This document shows positions 1-8,537 of a stretch of 64,000 bases of DNA, one piece after another; position 1 is the first letter of the stretch, and each line of letters starts with the position of its first letter. The DNA comes from Nafulsella turpanensis ZLM-10. GTDB lineage: Bacteria > Bacteroidota > Bacteroidia > Cytophagales > Cyclobacteriaceae. Both the position numbers and the translations under genes were made by a program. The stretch lies in NCBI RefSeq assembly GCF_000346615.1, contig NZ_ANNU01000016.1:1-64000 (forward strand), read 5' to 3'. The notes beneath the pieces are model-generated. The model was given only the letters and a program-made list of their open reading frames with translations. It was not told where the DNA came from and did no database searches.

Positions 1-937
1 TATCGTTGCCTACGATGGAGTGGTTCAGCATTACGTTCTTCAGTTCGCTGTAAGAGCCCACAATGGTATCTTCGACAATTGAATAGGTAACCACCGTATC
101 GTCGCCTATGGCTACATTTGGGCCGATAATGGAATTGGTTATTTTACAGTTCTGTCCAATACTTACCGGGGGAATGATGATGGTATTGGGATATTTTTTA
201 GGCAGAGGACTCTTCTTATAGTTTCTGCCCAGCAAAATGGCATTGGCATCGAGTAAAGACTGGCGCTTCCCGCAGTCAAACCAGTTGTCGACCGGCATGG
301 TCGTCATAAGGTGGCCCTGCTCAATCATATACATCAGGGCATCGGTAAGCTGGTATTCGCCGATGGTTTTAATATTATTATCCACAATATGCTCGAGCGC
401 TTCTACCAGCTTTAAAGGATCGGATATTTTATAAAAGCCAACCAGTGCAAGATTGGATTTAGGAATTTTTGGCTTCTCCACCACCTTTTTAATAAAGCCC
501 TTGCTGTTAAGTTCTGCAATACCAAACTGTCCGGGGGTATTTACTTTGCGTACCCCTAATACGGAGTGCTTACTTTCCATAAACTCGCCCAGGTTAAGCT
601 GAACGATGGTATCGCCCAAAATAATCAGGACATTCTGCTCGTTCCGAAAAGTGTCGCGGGCAACATAAAGGGCATGACCGATTCCTTCGCGGGGCTCCTG
701 TACTACAAATTCAATGTTGAGGCCTTTATCTTTGTAGTGAGAAAGAATAAACTTCCGGATTTTTATACCCATATAGCCGACAATAAAAACGAAATCTTTT
801 ACATCGTTTTCGATGAGCATGTCCACTATGTGCAACAAAATAGCTTTGCCGGCCACGGGCACAAGCGCTTTAGGTTGTGTATGGGTATGAGGCCGAAGGC
901 GTGTACCTATGCCCGCAACAGGAATAATTGCTTTCAT
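1..937 (-). CDS. Sugar-phosphate nucleotidyltransferase (partial, 3' end cut by window edge)
   Basis: This gene runs off the left edge; 312 codons are visible from the ATG at 937. The N-terminus MKAIIPVAGIGTRLRPHT, followed by QPKALVPVAGK, is the signature of NDP-sugar pyrophosphorylases, which join a nucleoside triphosphate to a sugar 1-phosphate. The segment VDNWFDCGKRQSLLDAN near residue 215 is typical of glucose-1-phosphate thymidylyl/uridylyltransferase-like enzymes. From about residue 245 a left-handed beta-helix begins, with hexapeptide-like steps (IGQNCKITNSIIGPNVAIGD). It therefore belongs with long, C-terminally extended nucleotidyltransferases rather than short RmlA. The nucleotide and sugar specificity cannot be read. 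It is divergent from the CLC gene, with 126 bases between the starts. Confidence 0.88.
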   Translation of the reverse strand, partial: MKAIIPVAGIGTRLRPHTHTQPKALVPVAGKAILLHIVDMLIENDVKDFVFIVGYMGIKIRKFILSHYKDKGLNIEFVVQEPREGIGHALYVARDTFRNEQNVLIILGDTIVQLNLGEFMESKHSVLGVRKVNTPGQFGIAELNSKGFIKKVVEKPKIPKSNLALVGFYKISDPLKLVEALEHIVDNNIKTIGEYQLTDALMYMIEQGHLMTTMPVDNWFDCGKRQSLLDANAILLGRNYKKSPLPKKYPNTIIIPPVSIGQNCKITNSIIGPNVAIGDDTVVTYSIVEDTIVGSYSELKNVMLNHSIVGND

Positions 938-1030
938 ATACTGCAAGTTAATTTTTTTCAGTCCTTTAACCTACTCAGCTGCCTTATTGTTAAGTAGGGC
1001 GAAGCCGCAGGAAGCCTTTAATAGGGGCCT

Positions 1031-1058
1031 TTGAAATAGCAATATTATTGTAAATTTG
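1031..1058 (+). promoter_or_regulatory. Predicted Bacteroidetes-type promoter of the CLC gene
   Basis: TTG at 1031-1033 and TAAATTTG at 1051-1058 (17-base spacer) match the Bacteroidetes -33/-7 pattern. The -7 box ends 5 bases before the ATG at 1064, so transcription would start at or next to the start codon. Confidence 0.5.
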
Positions 1059-1063
1059 TGGTA

Positions 1064-2842
1064 ATGAGCGGCAACAATATTCTGACAAGGTTCCTTATCT
1101 GGCGGATCAGGCATATTAATAATAAAAATTTTGTACTGATCCTTAGCGGCATTATTGGTATGATTGCCGGGCTTGCCGCAGTGGTGCTAAAGCAGGCGGT
1201 TCACTTTATACAGGCGGCCATTACTGGCAACTTCAACTACGACCTGGCCAACTATCTTTACCTTACCTACCCGCTTACCGGTATTTTATTAACCGTTTTC
1301 CTGGCTCGCTACATCCTGAAGGAAAAGTTAGGCCACGGAATTACCGACATCCTTTATACCATCAGTAAAAAGTCCAGCATCATCAGGCGCTCTAAAATGT
1401 ATTCGCGGATGCTCACCAGTGCCTTAACGGTAGGTTTTGGTGGTTCTGTGGGGCTGGAGGCGCCAATTGTAGTCACAGGGTCGGCTATCGGTTCCAATGT
1501 GGGCCAGTTTATGCACCTGAACTATAAAAAGCGTACCCTGCTGATTGGCTGTGGTGCAGCTGGCGCTATCTCTTCCATTTTTAATTCGCCCATTGCAGGG
1601 GTTATTTTTAGTATTGAAGTTATTCTGGCAGAAGTAACCATTGCCGCCTTTATTCCGCTGCTGATAGCCTCTGTGGCCGGCTCTCTGGTTTCGCTGGTGT
1701 TGCTGGGCGATGATATTCTATTTGCCTTCCGCCTGCAGGATCCTTTTAGCGCCTCCGATACACCTTTCTTTGTTTTGCTTGGTTTGTTGTGCGGCCTTGT
1801 TTCCTACTACTTTACGCGGGTAATGTTTAAGGTGGAGGGCTGGATTGGAAATGTAAAGAGTATTACCGTTCGCGCCATTCTGGGTGGTTTAGGTCTTGGG
1901 TTAATTATATTCTTTTTTCCGCCGATTTATGGCGAAGGCTATGATACCATTAAGGCCATGCTTAGCGGGCATGATGCAGCGCTCCTGAGCAGGAGCCTGT
2001 TCTTTCAGAAAACCGATGATGGTCTTTACCTGATGGTATTTTTGTTGGGGGTTATGCTATTGAAACCGGTCGCAACAGCGCTAACCCTCGGAGCAGGTGG
2101 AAGCGGAGGGGTATTTGCCCCCTCTCTCTTCCTTGGCGGCGTTACGGGCTTTGTTTTTGCCCGTTTCATTAATTACCTGGGTTTTACGGATGAAATCAGC
2201 ATAGCCAATTTTACCCTGGTAGGGATGTGCGGGCTCATGAGTGGAGTGCTGCATGCACCCCTGACAGCTATCTTTCTTATTGCAGAAATTACCAGTGGGT
2301 ATACCCTGTTCGTTCCGCTGATGCTGGTATCGGCCATTGCCTATACGACGGCTTCCTATTTCGAAAGATATTCTCTCTATACCAAAACACTTATTGAGCG
2401 GGGCGACCTTATTCCGCACGATAAAGACCGCCAGGTGCTAAGCCTTATCCATCTGGAAAAAATTATTGAAACCGATTTGCTGATGATCCACCCGCGGGCT
2501 ACAGTCGACGACCTTGTAAAACTAGTGCAGGTGAGCAAGCGAAATATCTTTGCCGTGGTGGATGAAAAGGGTGTAATGAAGGGAATAATTACACTGGACG
2601 ATATACGGGAGGTGATGTTTGATGAAGACATGCGCCGTAAGGTGATTGTTAAAACCATTATGCGGCAGCCACCAGCCAAGGTATCTTCTGCAGAAAGCAT
2701 GCCTTCTGTAATGAATAAGTTTGAAAAAACAGAAGCCTGGAATCTGCCTGTAATCGATAACGGGAAGTATGTAGGCTTTGTCTCCAAGTCGAGAATATTT
2801 AATGCCTACCGAAAGAAGCTCATCCGCCAGCAGAAAGACTAA
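1064..2842 (+). CDS. CLC-family chloride channel/transporter with C-terminal CBS pair
   Basis: A membrane protein of 592 residues that moves chloride across the inner membrane. The CLC signatures are clear: GSVGLEAP (gating glutamate about E132), GAGGSGGVFAPSLFLGG, and GMCGLMSGVLHAPLTAIFL. About ten hydrophobic segments precede a cytoplasmic tail from about residue 455 that holds two CBS domains, a nucleotide-sensing module. At the place of the internal proton glutamate of ClC-ec1, the sequence reads FSIEVIL, with valine after the conserved Glu, as in channel-type CLCs; this is inference from motif alignment. I start at the ATG at 1064 because the upstream GTG at 1058 is the last base of a predicted -7 promoter box. 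The TlpA-like gene follows on the same strand. Confidence 0.93.
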   Translation: MSGNNILTRFLIWRIRHINNKNFVLILSGIIGMIAGLAAVVLKQAVHFIQAAITGNFNYDLANYLYLTYPLTGILLTVFLARYILKEKLGHGITDILYTISKKSSIIRRSKMYSRMLTSALTVGFGGSVGLEAPIVVTGSAIGSNVGQFMHLNYKKRTLLIGCGAAGAISSIFNSPIAGVIFSIEVILAEVTIAAFIPLLIASVAGSLVSLVLLGDDILFAFRLQDPFSASDTPFFVLLGLLCGLVSYYFTRVMFKVEGWIGNVKSITVRAILGGLGLGLIIFFFPPIYGEGYDTIKAMLSGHDAALLSRSLFFQKTDDGLYLMVFLLGVMLLKPVATALTLGAGGSGGVFAPSLFLGGVTGFVFARFINYLGFTDEISIANFTLVGMCGLMSGVLHAPLTAIFLIAEITSGYTLFVPLMLVSAIAYTTASYFERYSLYTKTLIERGDLIPHDKDRQVLSLIHLEKIIETDLLMIHPRATVDDLVKLVQVSKRNIFAVVDEKGVMKGIITLDDIREVMFDEDMRRKVIVKTIMRQPPAKVSSAESMPSVMNKFEKTEAWNLPVIDNGKYVGFVSKSRIFNAYRKKLIRQQKD

Positions 2843-2928
2843 GGCAGGTAGTGGCAGTCAATTTTTTGCTCTTTTTAAGGCACTTATCTCCTCCTCCTTT
2901 GTTATATTGTAACAAATTAGCCATACTC

Positions 2929-3417
2929 ATGATAAAGTTTGTACAAAGTCTAGGCCTTGCCTTCGGAATTTTTATTCTTAGCTCCCTGTCGTTGCAGGCG
3001 CAGTCTGTGGAGGTAATTAAGTTTCCGGAGCTGGAGGAGATTATTAATAAGCCTGAAGAGAAGGTAAAGGTTATTAACTTCTGGGCCACCTGGTGCCGGC
3101 CCTGCATAAAGGAGCTTCCGTATTTTGAGGCTGCCCAAAAAGCCCGTGCAGACGAGCTTCAGGTATACCTCATTAGCCTCGATGATGTGGAAAAACTGGA
3201 AGGCCGGGTGCAACCTTTTGTGGATAGGCAAAAGATGAGCAGCACGGTAAAACTGCTGGACGAAACAGATTACAATTCTTTTATTGATGAGGTGGATCCT
3301 TCCTGGTCGGGTGCCATCCCCGCTACACTGGTTATTTTCGGTGATGAAAGACGTTTTGTAGAAGGAGAGATGACAGAAGCAGAATTAAATCAGCTGATTA
3401 CAGAAATTCAACAGTAA
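2929..3417 (+). CDS. TlpA-like periplasmic thioredoxin-fold protein
   Basis: A protein of 162 residues with a signal peptide (hydrophobic stretch ending SLSLQAQ, about residue 21) and a thioredoxin fold. The redox motif WATWCRPC sits around residues 48-55, so it is a likely thiol:disulfide oxidoreductase acting outside the cytoplasm. Partners may be cytochrome maturation factors or other envelope thiols; the sequence does not say which. The start is the ATG at 2929, which opens a classic signal peptide; the frame extends upstream to 2851 but that extension does not look like secretory sequence. It lies 14 bases upstream of a second exported thioredoxin-fold gene, so the two are probably one operon ending at the hairpin at 4102. 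Confidence 0.85.
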   Translation: MIKFVQSLGLAFGIFILSSLSLQAQSVEVIKFPELEEIINKPEEKVKVINFWATWCRPCIKELPYFEAAQKARADELQVYLISLDDVEKLEGRVQPFVDRQKMSSTVKLLDETDYNSFIDEVDPSWSGAIPATLVIFGDERRFVEGEMTEAELNQLITEIQQ

Positions 3418-3431
3418 TTAACTCTTCCCAT

Positions 3432-4052
3432 ATGAAAGCAATTATTCAGTTATGTTTCATGGCTCTGGCCATTTTGCTCCTTAGCACCGCTGCCGTATAC
3501 GGACAGGGGTATAAGGTGGGCGATTATGCTACCGACTTCTCTCTGCGGAATATCGATGGGGAAAAGGTATCGCTTGCACAGTATAAAGATGCCAAAGGTG
3601 CGATTGTTATCTTTACCTGTAACACCTGCCCTTATGCAAAAATGTACGAAGACAGGATTATTGCACTCCATCAGCAATATGCGGCAAAAGGCTACCCGGT
3701 TATTGCCATTAATCCTAATGATCCGGAGCGGGAGCCGGGAGATTCCTTCGAACAAATGCAGGCACGTGCAAAGGAAAAGAACTACCCTTTCCCCTACCTG
3801 CAGGACGAGACACAGCAAATTACAACTGCATACGGGGCTACACGCACACCTGAGGTATACCTGTTAAAGAAGGATAATAAAGGCTATCGGGTGGAATACA
3901 TCGGCGCTATTGACAACAACCATAAAGATGCTGCCAAAGCCGATAAAAAGTATGTGGAAGATGCTATTAATGGCCTGATTGCCGGTAAAAAACCTACAAC
4001 CAACTTTACCAAAGCCATTGGCTGTACCATTAAGTGGAAAGAATCCAAGTAG
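3432..4052 (+). CDS. Exported redoxin-family (AhpC/TSA-like) protein
   Basis: A protein of 206 residues with a signal peptide ending near AAVYGQG (residue 25) followed by a redoxin domain. FTCNTCPYAK around residue 64 carries the CxxC. The TRTPEVYLL segment near residue 138 contains the cis-proline typical of the fold. Proteins of this type are annotated as thioredoxin-family or redoxin-domain proteins, and their substrates are usually unknown. The pairing with the TlpA-like gene directly upstream suggests a joint role in envelope thiol redox chemistry, which is inference. The gene ends 50 bases before a strong bidirectional terminator shared with the convergent GH3 gene. Confidence 0.83.
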   Translation: MKAIIQLCFMALAILLLSTAAVYGQGYKVGDYATDFSLRNIDGEKVSLAQYKDAKGAIVIFTCNTCPYAKMYEDRIIALHQQYAAKGYPVIAINPNDPEREPGDSFEQMQARAKEKNYPFPYLQDETQQITTAYGATRTPEVYLLKKDNKGYRVEYIGAIDNNHKDAAKADKKYVEDAINGLIAGKKPTTNFTKAIGCTIKWKESK

Positions 4053-4101
4053 GTTGCTGAGAAATATGGAGCTTATTTGTCTGATTCTTCAAAAGTAAAA
4101 T

Positions 4102-4132
4102 AAAAAACCGGCCGTTTCCCGGCCGGTTTTTT
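4102..4132. terminator. Bidirectional intrinsic terminator
   Basis: A perfect 13-bp stem (A6-CCGGCCG paired with CGGCCGG-T6) around a 5-base loop. A runs on one side and T runs on the other let it serve both the redoxin gene (+) and the GH3 gene (-). Confidence 0.9.
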
Positions 4133-4154
4133 ATTTTACCTTTATTCTTCCTTT

Positions 4155-5687
4155 TTAAACCTGTTGTCTCTCCAGCATTTTCAGAATATCATCAATATAC
4201 TCGCGGGAATTGCTCAGGCGGGGAACCTTGTTTTGACCACCCAGCTTACCACGCTTTTCCATCCAGCGATGGAAGGTGCCTTTAGGGGCAACGTGCACTA
4301 CCAGTGGTTGTAAAACAAGATCATTGTAGCGCTTCGCATCGTAGTCTGAATTAATCTGGCGAAGTGTTTCATCAAGCAGGCGATTAAACTTCTCCTGATC
4401 GTGTGGTTCGCTGCTAAATTCAACCACCCATTCATGGCTGCCGCGGTTTTTATCGCCAAAGTATTTTGGGGCTGCCGTAAAGTTCGTTATTTCCGCCCCG
4501 GTGGCGCTACAGGCGGTAGTAATGGCCTTTTCTGCATTTTCAATTACTACTTCCTCGCCAAATGCATTGATAAAGTGCTTTGTGCGCCCGGTAATTTTAA
4601 TTCGGTATGGGTTGGTGGAAGTAAACTTAACCGTATCGCCAATCATATAGCGCCATAGCCCGCCATTGGTCGAGATGAGCATGGCATAGTTCTTCTCTTC
4701 CTCTACCTGCTCCAGCGTTATCACTTTCGGATCCCCGCTACCCAGCTCCCGCATATCAATAAACTCGTAGAAAATGCCGTAGTCGAGCATCAGCAGCATT
4801 TCGTCGCTATTTTTTTGATCCTGTATGCCAAAAAAACCTTCCGTGGCATTGTATACCTCCATGTAGCGCATTTTTGGAGAAGGAATCAGCTTTTTAAAGA
4901 TAGGTTCATAAGGCGGAAAAGCAACGGCGCCATGAACAAACAGCTCCAGGTTGGGCCATACCTCCAGAATATTGTCTGCCCCGGTTTTTTCCAGAACCCG
5001 CTCGATCAGCACGAGCGTCCAGGTAGGAATGCCGGAAATGCTGGTGATATTTTCGCGGGAGGTTTCTTCCGCCATCCGCTCTATTTTTGCATTCCATTCG
5101 CTCATCAGGGCCACCTCCAGGCTGGGAGAGCGTACTTTCTGTGCCCAGAATGGAAGGTTAGCCATTATTACGGCCGATACATCGCCATACTTTGAGCCAC
5201 CCTTCTGGTCCAGTTCATTTATTTGATGGCTGCCTCCAATGGTAAGTCCCTTTCCGGAAAAGATTTTAGAATCGGAATAATTGTTGACATAAATAGAAAT
5301 CATGTCCTTGCCACCCTTCATGTGGCAACCCTCAAGCGATTCGGGCGAAACCGGGATAAACTTACTGCGCGCATTGGTGGTGCCAGAGGACTTGGCAAAC
5401 CACTCAATTTTACTGGGCCACAAAATGTTTTGTTCCCCCTTCATGGTGCGTTCGATATAGGGCTGCAGCTCTTCGTAAGTCGAAACAGGTACCTGCTGCT
5501 GGAAATCGCGGGTACTCCTGATGTCTTTATAGCCGTACTTTTTTCCCCATTCGGTTTTGCGGGCTGTATTAATTAATCCATTAAATACCTCCTGCTGCAC
5601 ATCATGGGGGTTTTGCATGAAGTTTTCCACCTCTTTTATGCGGTGCTTCAGGAACCAGGTGATTACTTTATTAATAATCTCAGACAT
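4155..5687 (-). CDS. GH3 family acyl-adenylating protein
   Basis: A soluble protein of 510 residues of the GH3 (auxin-responsive promoter) family, a branch of the acyl-adenylate-forming enzymes. Plant members join amino acids to auxin or jasmonate; the role of bacterial members is not established. Family marks are WFAKSSGTTNARSKFIPVS near residue 95 (phosphate-binding loop), YNATEGFFGIQD in the central region, and ITGRTKHFINAFGEEVV in the C-terminal subdomain. Length and domain order fit complete members. The start at 5687 lies 13 bases after the lptB stop, so the two are probably co-transcribed. It ends at the bidirectional terminator at 4102-4132. The acyl substrate and acceptor are unknown. 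Confidence 0.88.
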   Translation of the reverse strand: MSEIINKVITWFLKHRIKEVENFMQNPHDVQQEVFNGLINTARKTEWGKKYGYKDIRSTRDFQQQVPVSTYEELQPYIERTMKGEQNILWPSKIEWFAKSSGTTNARSKFIPVSPESLEGCHMKGGKDMISIYVNNYSDSKIFSGKGLTIGGSHQINELDQKGGSKYGDVSAVIMANLPFWAQKVRSPSLEVALMSEWNAKIERMAEETSRENITSISGIPTWTLVLIERVLEKTGADNILEVWPNLELFVHGAVAFPPYEPIFKKLIPSPKMRYMEVYNATEGFFGIQDQKNSDEMLLMLDYGIFYEFIDMRELGSGDPKVITLEQVEEEKNYAMLISTNGGLWRYMIGDTVKFTSTNPYRIKITGRTKHFINAFGEEVVIENAEKAITTACSATGAEITNFTAAPKYFGDKNRGSHEWVVEFSSEPHDQEKFNRLLDETLRQINSDYDAKRYNDLVLQPLVVHVAPKGTFHRWMEKRGKLGGQNKVPRLSNSREYIDDILKMLERQQV

Positions 5688-5700
5688 AGAGGGCAGCGTA

Positions 5701-6432
5701 TTAAATTTTTCTTTTTAATTCGAAGTTTTGCCCCAGGTATACTCTCCTCACCTGCTCATCGGCTGCGAGCTCTTCAGCCGTTCCTGCCTTCAGGAGCTTT
5801 CCTTCAAACATCAGGTAGGCGCGGTCAGTAATCGAGAGGGTTTCATTTACATTGTGGTCGGTAATTAGTATACCAATATTTTTATTCTTTAGCTGCGCCA
5901 CAATGCCTTGTATTTCCTCTACGGCAATAGGGTCCACACCGGCAAAGGGTTCGTCGAGCAGCACAAAATTGGGGTCTACGGCTAGTGCACGGGCAATCTC
6001 GGTACGGCGGCGTTCTCCACCGGAGAGCACCATTCCCTGGTTTTTCCGAACATGGGTAAGGCTAAACTCCTCCAGCAGGCTCTCCATTTTATCTTTCTGT
6101 TCGGCTTTGGAAAGCTTGGTCATTTCAAGTACGGCCAGAATATTTTCCTCAACGGTAAGTGTTCGGAAAACAGAAGCCTCCTGTGCAAGGTAACCAATGC
6201 CTCGTTTGGCACGGCGGTACATCGGTAGGCTGGTAATATCTTCATTATCCAGAAAAATGGTCCCTTCATTTGGCTTAATAAGCCCTACAATCATATAAAA
6301 TGAAGTGGTTTTGCCGGCGCCATTCGGACCAAGGAGGCCTACAATTTCGCCCTGCTCCACACTTACCGAAACGTGGTTGACTACCGTGCGTTTTTTATAC
6401 TTCTTAACCAGATTTTCAGCTCTTAATATCAT
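5701..6432 (-). CDS. lptB: LPS export ABC transporter ATP-binding protein LptB
   Basis: A cytoplasmic ATPase of 243 residues that powers lipopolysaccharide extraction from the inner membrane through LptFG. All ABC motifs are present: Walker [10 protein letters not shown], a Q-loop in YLAQEASVF, signature [15 protein letters not shown], Walker [14 protein letters not shown], and an H-loop in [10 protein letters not shown]. The TLTVEENI and RRVYLG segments are typical of LptB rather than of nutrient importers. I use the ATG at 6432 ([10 protein letters not shown]); the frame extends to a TTG at 6447, which is less likely. It lies just upstream of the GH3 gene in the same transcription unit. Confidence 0.93.
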   Translation of the reverse strand: MILRAENLVKKYKKRTVVNHVSVSVEQGEIVGLLGPNGAGKTTSFYMIVGLIKPNEGTIFLDNEDITSLPMYRRAKRGIGYLAQEASVFRTLTVEENILAVLEMTKLSKAEQKDKMESLLEEFSLTHVRKNQGMVLSGGERRRTEIARALAVDPNFVLLDEPFAGVDPIAVEEIQGIVAQLKNKNIGILITDHNVNETLSITDRAYLMFEGKLLKAGTAEELAADEQVRRVYLGQNFELKRKI

Positions 6433-6532
6433 AGTTTTTCCGGCCAATGGGGTGCCAAGGGCTTTTACCTAAATTTATGCTACAATTTTAGCTAATATTT
6501 CAGCAAAAGAAAATTTTAAGCATTCAGTCCTC

Positions 6533-8236
6533 CTAATCGAACTTAATGTCTTTCAGGCAGAGTTGCAGGGCATCGGGACCCCAGTAGCTGTTTTCTTCTA
6601 TAGTATAGGCTATATGGAAGCGCATGCCGCTATCAATCATAGCAAAATAATCTGCCATATCAAAACCAATGGCATCCAGTACCGGACCTCCTTCTTCCTG
6701 TGCGAGGTTCAATTTCAGGTGCTTGTTCTTTAAAACCCGTGGCCTGCCGGTCGCTTTTACATTTTCTGTTATAAAAACGGGCTGCATATTCAGTGGCCCA
6801 AAGGGTCCCATCTGCTTTAAAATTTTATTGAAACGGGGAGTTACCTGGTCGAGGGTAATGGTCTGGTCAATTTCTATTTGTGGAACCAACTGCTCCGGCC
6901 GAATGCGGCTCGATACCACCTCTTCGAAACGCTGCTGAAAGGCTTCCACTTTGTCTACCTCCATGGTAAGGCCAGCCGCATACATATGGCCTCCATACTG
7001 TAGCAGTAAATCGCTGCATTCTGAAATAGCTTCGTAAATGTCGAAGCCTACCACAGAACGGGCGGAGCCGGTGGCTTTATTGTTCGACTCGGTAAGGATA
7101 ATGGTAGGGCGGTAATAACTATCGATGCAGCGAGAGGCCACAATACCGATGACGCCTTTATGCCAGTCATTCTTAAACAGGACAGTACTCTTGGCATTGC
7201 TGCTGAGCGGGTTTTGCTCGATCATTTCCAGCGCCTCGCGTGTAATGTTGGTATCGAAACTACGGCGCTCGGTATTTTTGTCATTAATGATGGTGGCAAT
7301 ACTTTCTGCCTCTTCAAGATCCTTGCTGAGGAGTAGTTTAACAGCTGTTTTCGCATGGGCAATACGGCCGGAGGCATTAATACGGGGGCCAATCCCAAAA
7401 ACAATGCTGTTAATATCAATCTGACTCTTAAAACCTGCCAGGTTAATGAGGGCCTGGAGGCCGGGGCGGGGATTGCTGTTGAGCTGCTGTAGCCCGAAAT
7501 GGGCAAGAATGCGGTTTTCTCCTACCAGTGGCACAATATCGGCCGCGATGCTAACCGCTACTAAGTCGAGGTAAGGATAAAGATCATCCAGGTCAATATT
7601 ATTCTTGATGCAGAAAGCCTGCAGTAATTTAAATCCAATACCGCAGCCGCTGAGCTCTTTAAACGGGTAGGAGCAGTCGGGCCGTTTTGGATCGAGCACG
7701 GCAAAAGCAGGAGGTAGCTGGGCCCCGGGCAGGTGGTGGTCGCAGACAATAAAGTCGATACCGGCTGCGGCGGCCTTTCCGATCATGTTGACCGCTTTAA
7801 TGCCGCAGTCGAGGCTTATAATGAGGTCGAACTTTTCTTCAATGGCCCAGTCAATACCTGCTTCAGAAATGCCATAGCCTTCCTTATAGCGGTCGGGGAT
7901 GTAAAATTTTATACCCGGGTAGTGATCCTGCATAAATCCATAAAAGAGGGCTACAGAGGTAGTGCCATCTACATCATAATCGCCATACACCAGCACTTTC
8001 TGGCCCTGGTCGAGGGCTGTTTCCAGCCGCTCTACCGCCCTGTCCATATCCTTCATCAGGAAGGGATCGTGCAGATCATCCAGCGATGGGCGAAAAAATT
8101 TTTTAGCTTCCTCAAAAGTTTGTACCCCTCTTTGCACCAGCAAACCAGCCAGTGTTGTATTTATATTGATGGCTTCAGATAAGTGTTTTACGACTGCCTG
8201 CTCTGCCGATTCTTTTATTACCCACCTTTTTGTCAT
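6533..8236 (-). CDS. recJ: Single-stranded-DNA-specific exonuclease RecJ
   Basis: A protein of 567 residues that degrades single-stranded DNA 5' to 3' in recombination and repair. The DHH phosphoesterase core is visible: LVYGDYDVDGTTSVAL near residue 85, and VCDHHLPG with D166-H167-H168, which bind the catalytic metals. The DHHA1 domain carries GGHMYAAGLTM (about residue 415), and a C-terminal OB-like domain follows. Length is that of a complete bacterial RecJ. The gene starts with ATG at 8236 and is not closely coupled to lptB, as about 100 bases separate them. Confidence 0.95.
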   Translation of the reverse strand: MTKRWVIKESAEQAVVKHLSEAININTTLAGLLVQRGVQTFEEAKKFFRPSLDDLHDPFLMKDMDRAVERLETALDQGQKVLVYGDYDVDGTTSVALFYGFMQDHYPGIKFYIPDRYKEGYGISEAGIDWAIEEKFDLIISLDCGIKAVNMIGKAAAAGIDFIVCDHHLPGAQLPPAFAVLDPKRPDCSYPFKELSGCGIGFKLLQAFCIKNNIDLDDLYPYLDLVAVSIAADIVPLVGENRILAHFGLQQLNSNPRPGLQALINLAGFKSQIDINSIVFGIGPRINASGRIAHAKTAVKLLLSKDLEEAESIATIINDKNTERRSFDTNITREALEMIEQNPLSSNAKSTVLFKNDWHKGVIGIVASRCIDSYYRPTIILTESNNKATGSARSVVGFDIYEAISECSDLLLQYGGHMYAAGLTMEVDKVEAFQQRFEEVVSSRIRPEQLVPQIEIDQTITLDQVTPRFNKILKQMGPFGPLNMQPVFITENVKATGRPRVLKNKHLKLNLAQEEGGPVLDAIGFDMADYFAMIDSGMRFHIAYTIEENSYWGPDALQLCLKDIKFD

Positions 8237-8420
8237 AACCCCCGAAGATACGAATTAAACTATCCTAATGGAAAGTACTGGTGACGGAAATACCACCTCA
8301 CTGACTCATCTAACAAAACGTCAACAAATTTTATTCAATTGCCCGGCTTTTCACTATTTTAGCTGAAAATTTTTAAGAAGCCTGAACGCCTTTTGCCCAG
8401 GCAGCTGTTAAAGGGCTGAT

Positions 8421-8537
8421 ATGCTTAAAAGATTACAAGCTTACTATACCAGATATAAGCAGTACATTCAGGTGGATGGACTGATGTACCTCTTTATGAT
8501 ACTGTTTATCCTGATTTTGTTTATTTTCTTTTCCTGA
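8421..8537 (+). CDS. Possible small single-span membrane protein (38 aa)
   Basis: A short open frame reading MLKRLQAYYTRYKQYIQVDG and then an almost purely hydrophobic tail of Leu, Ile, Phe and Met ending FIFFS. This predicts one membrane helix with a basic cytoplasmic N-terminus. An AAAGGG stretch lies about 6 bases before the ATG. The stop codon abuts the stop codon of rmuC on the other strand. No function is known. The composition (basic, then strongly hydrophobic) and the tight fit to its neighbour argue that it is a real gene, but the length allows chance. Confidence 0.45.
   Translation: MLKRLQAYYTRYKQYIQVDGLMYLFMILFILILFIFFS

Noticed and set aside
566-997. Plus-strand 143-codon frame inside the left-edge gene
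   Set aside because: It is antisense to a clear nucleotidyltransferase whose motifs are on the minus strand.
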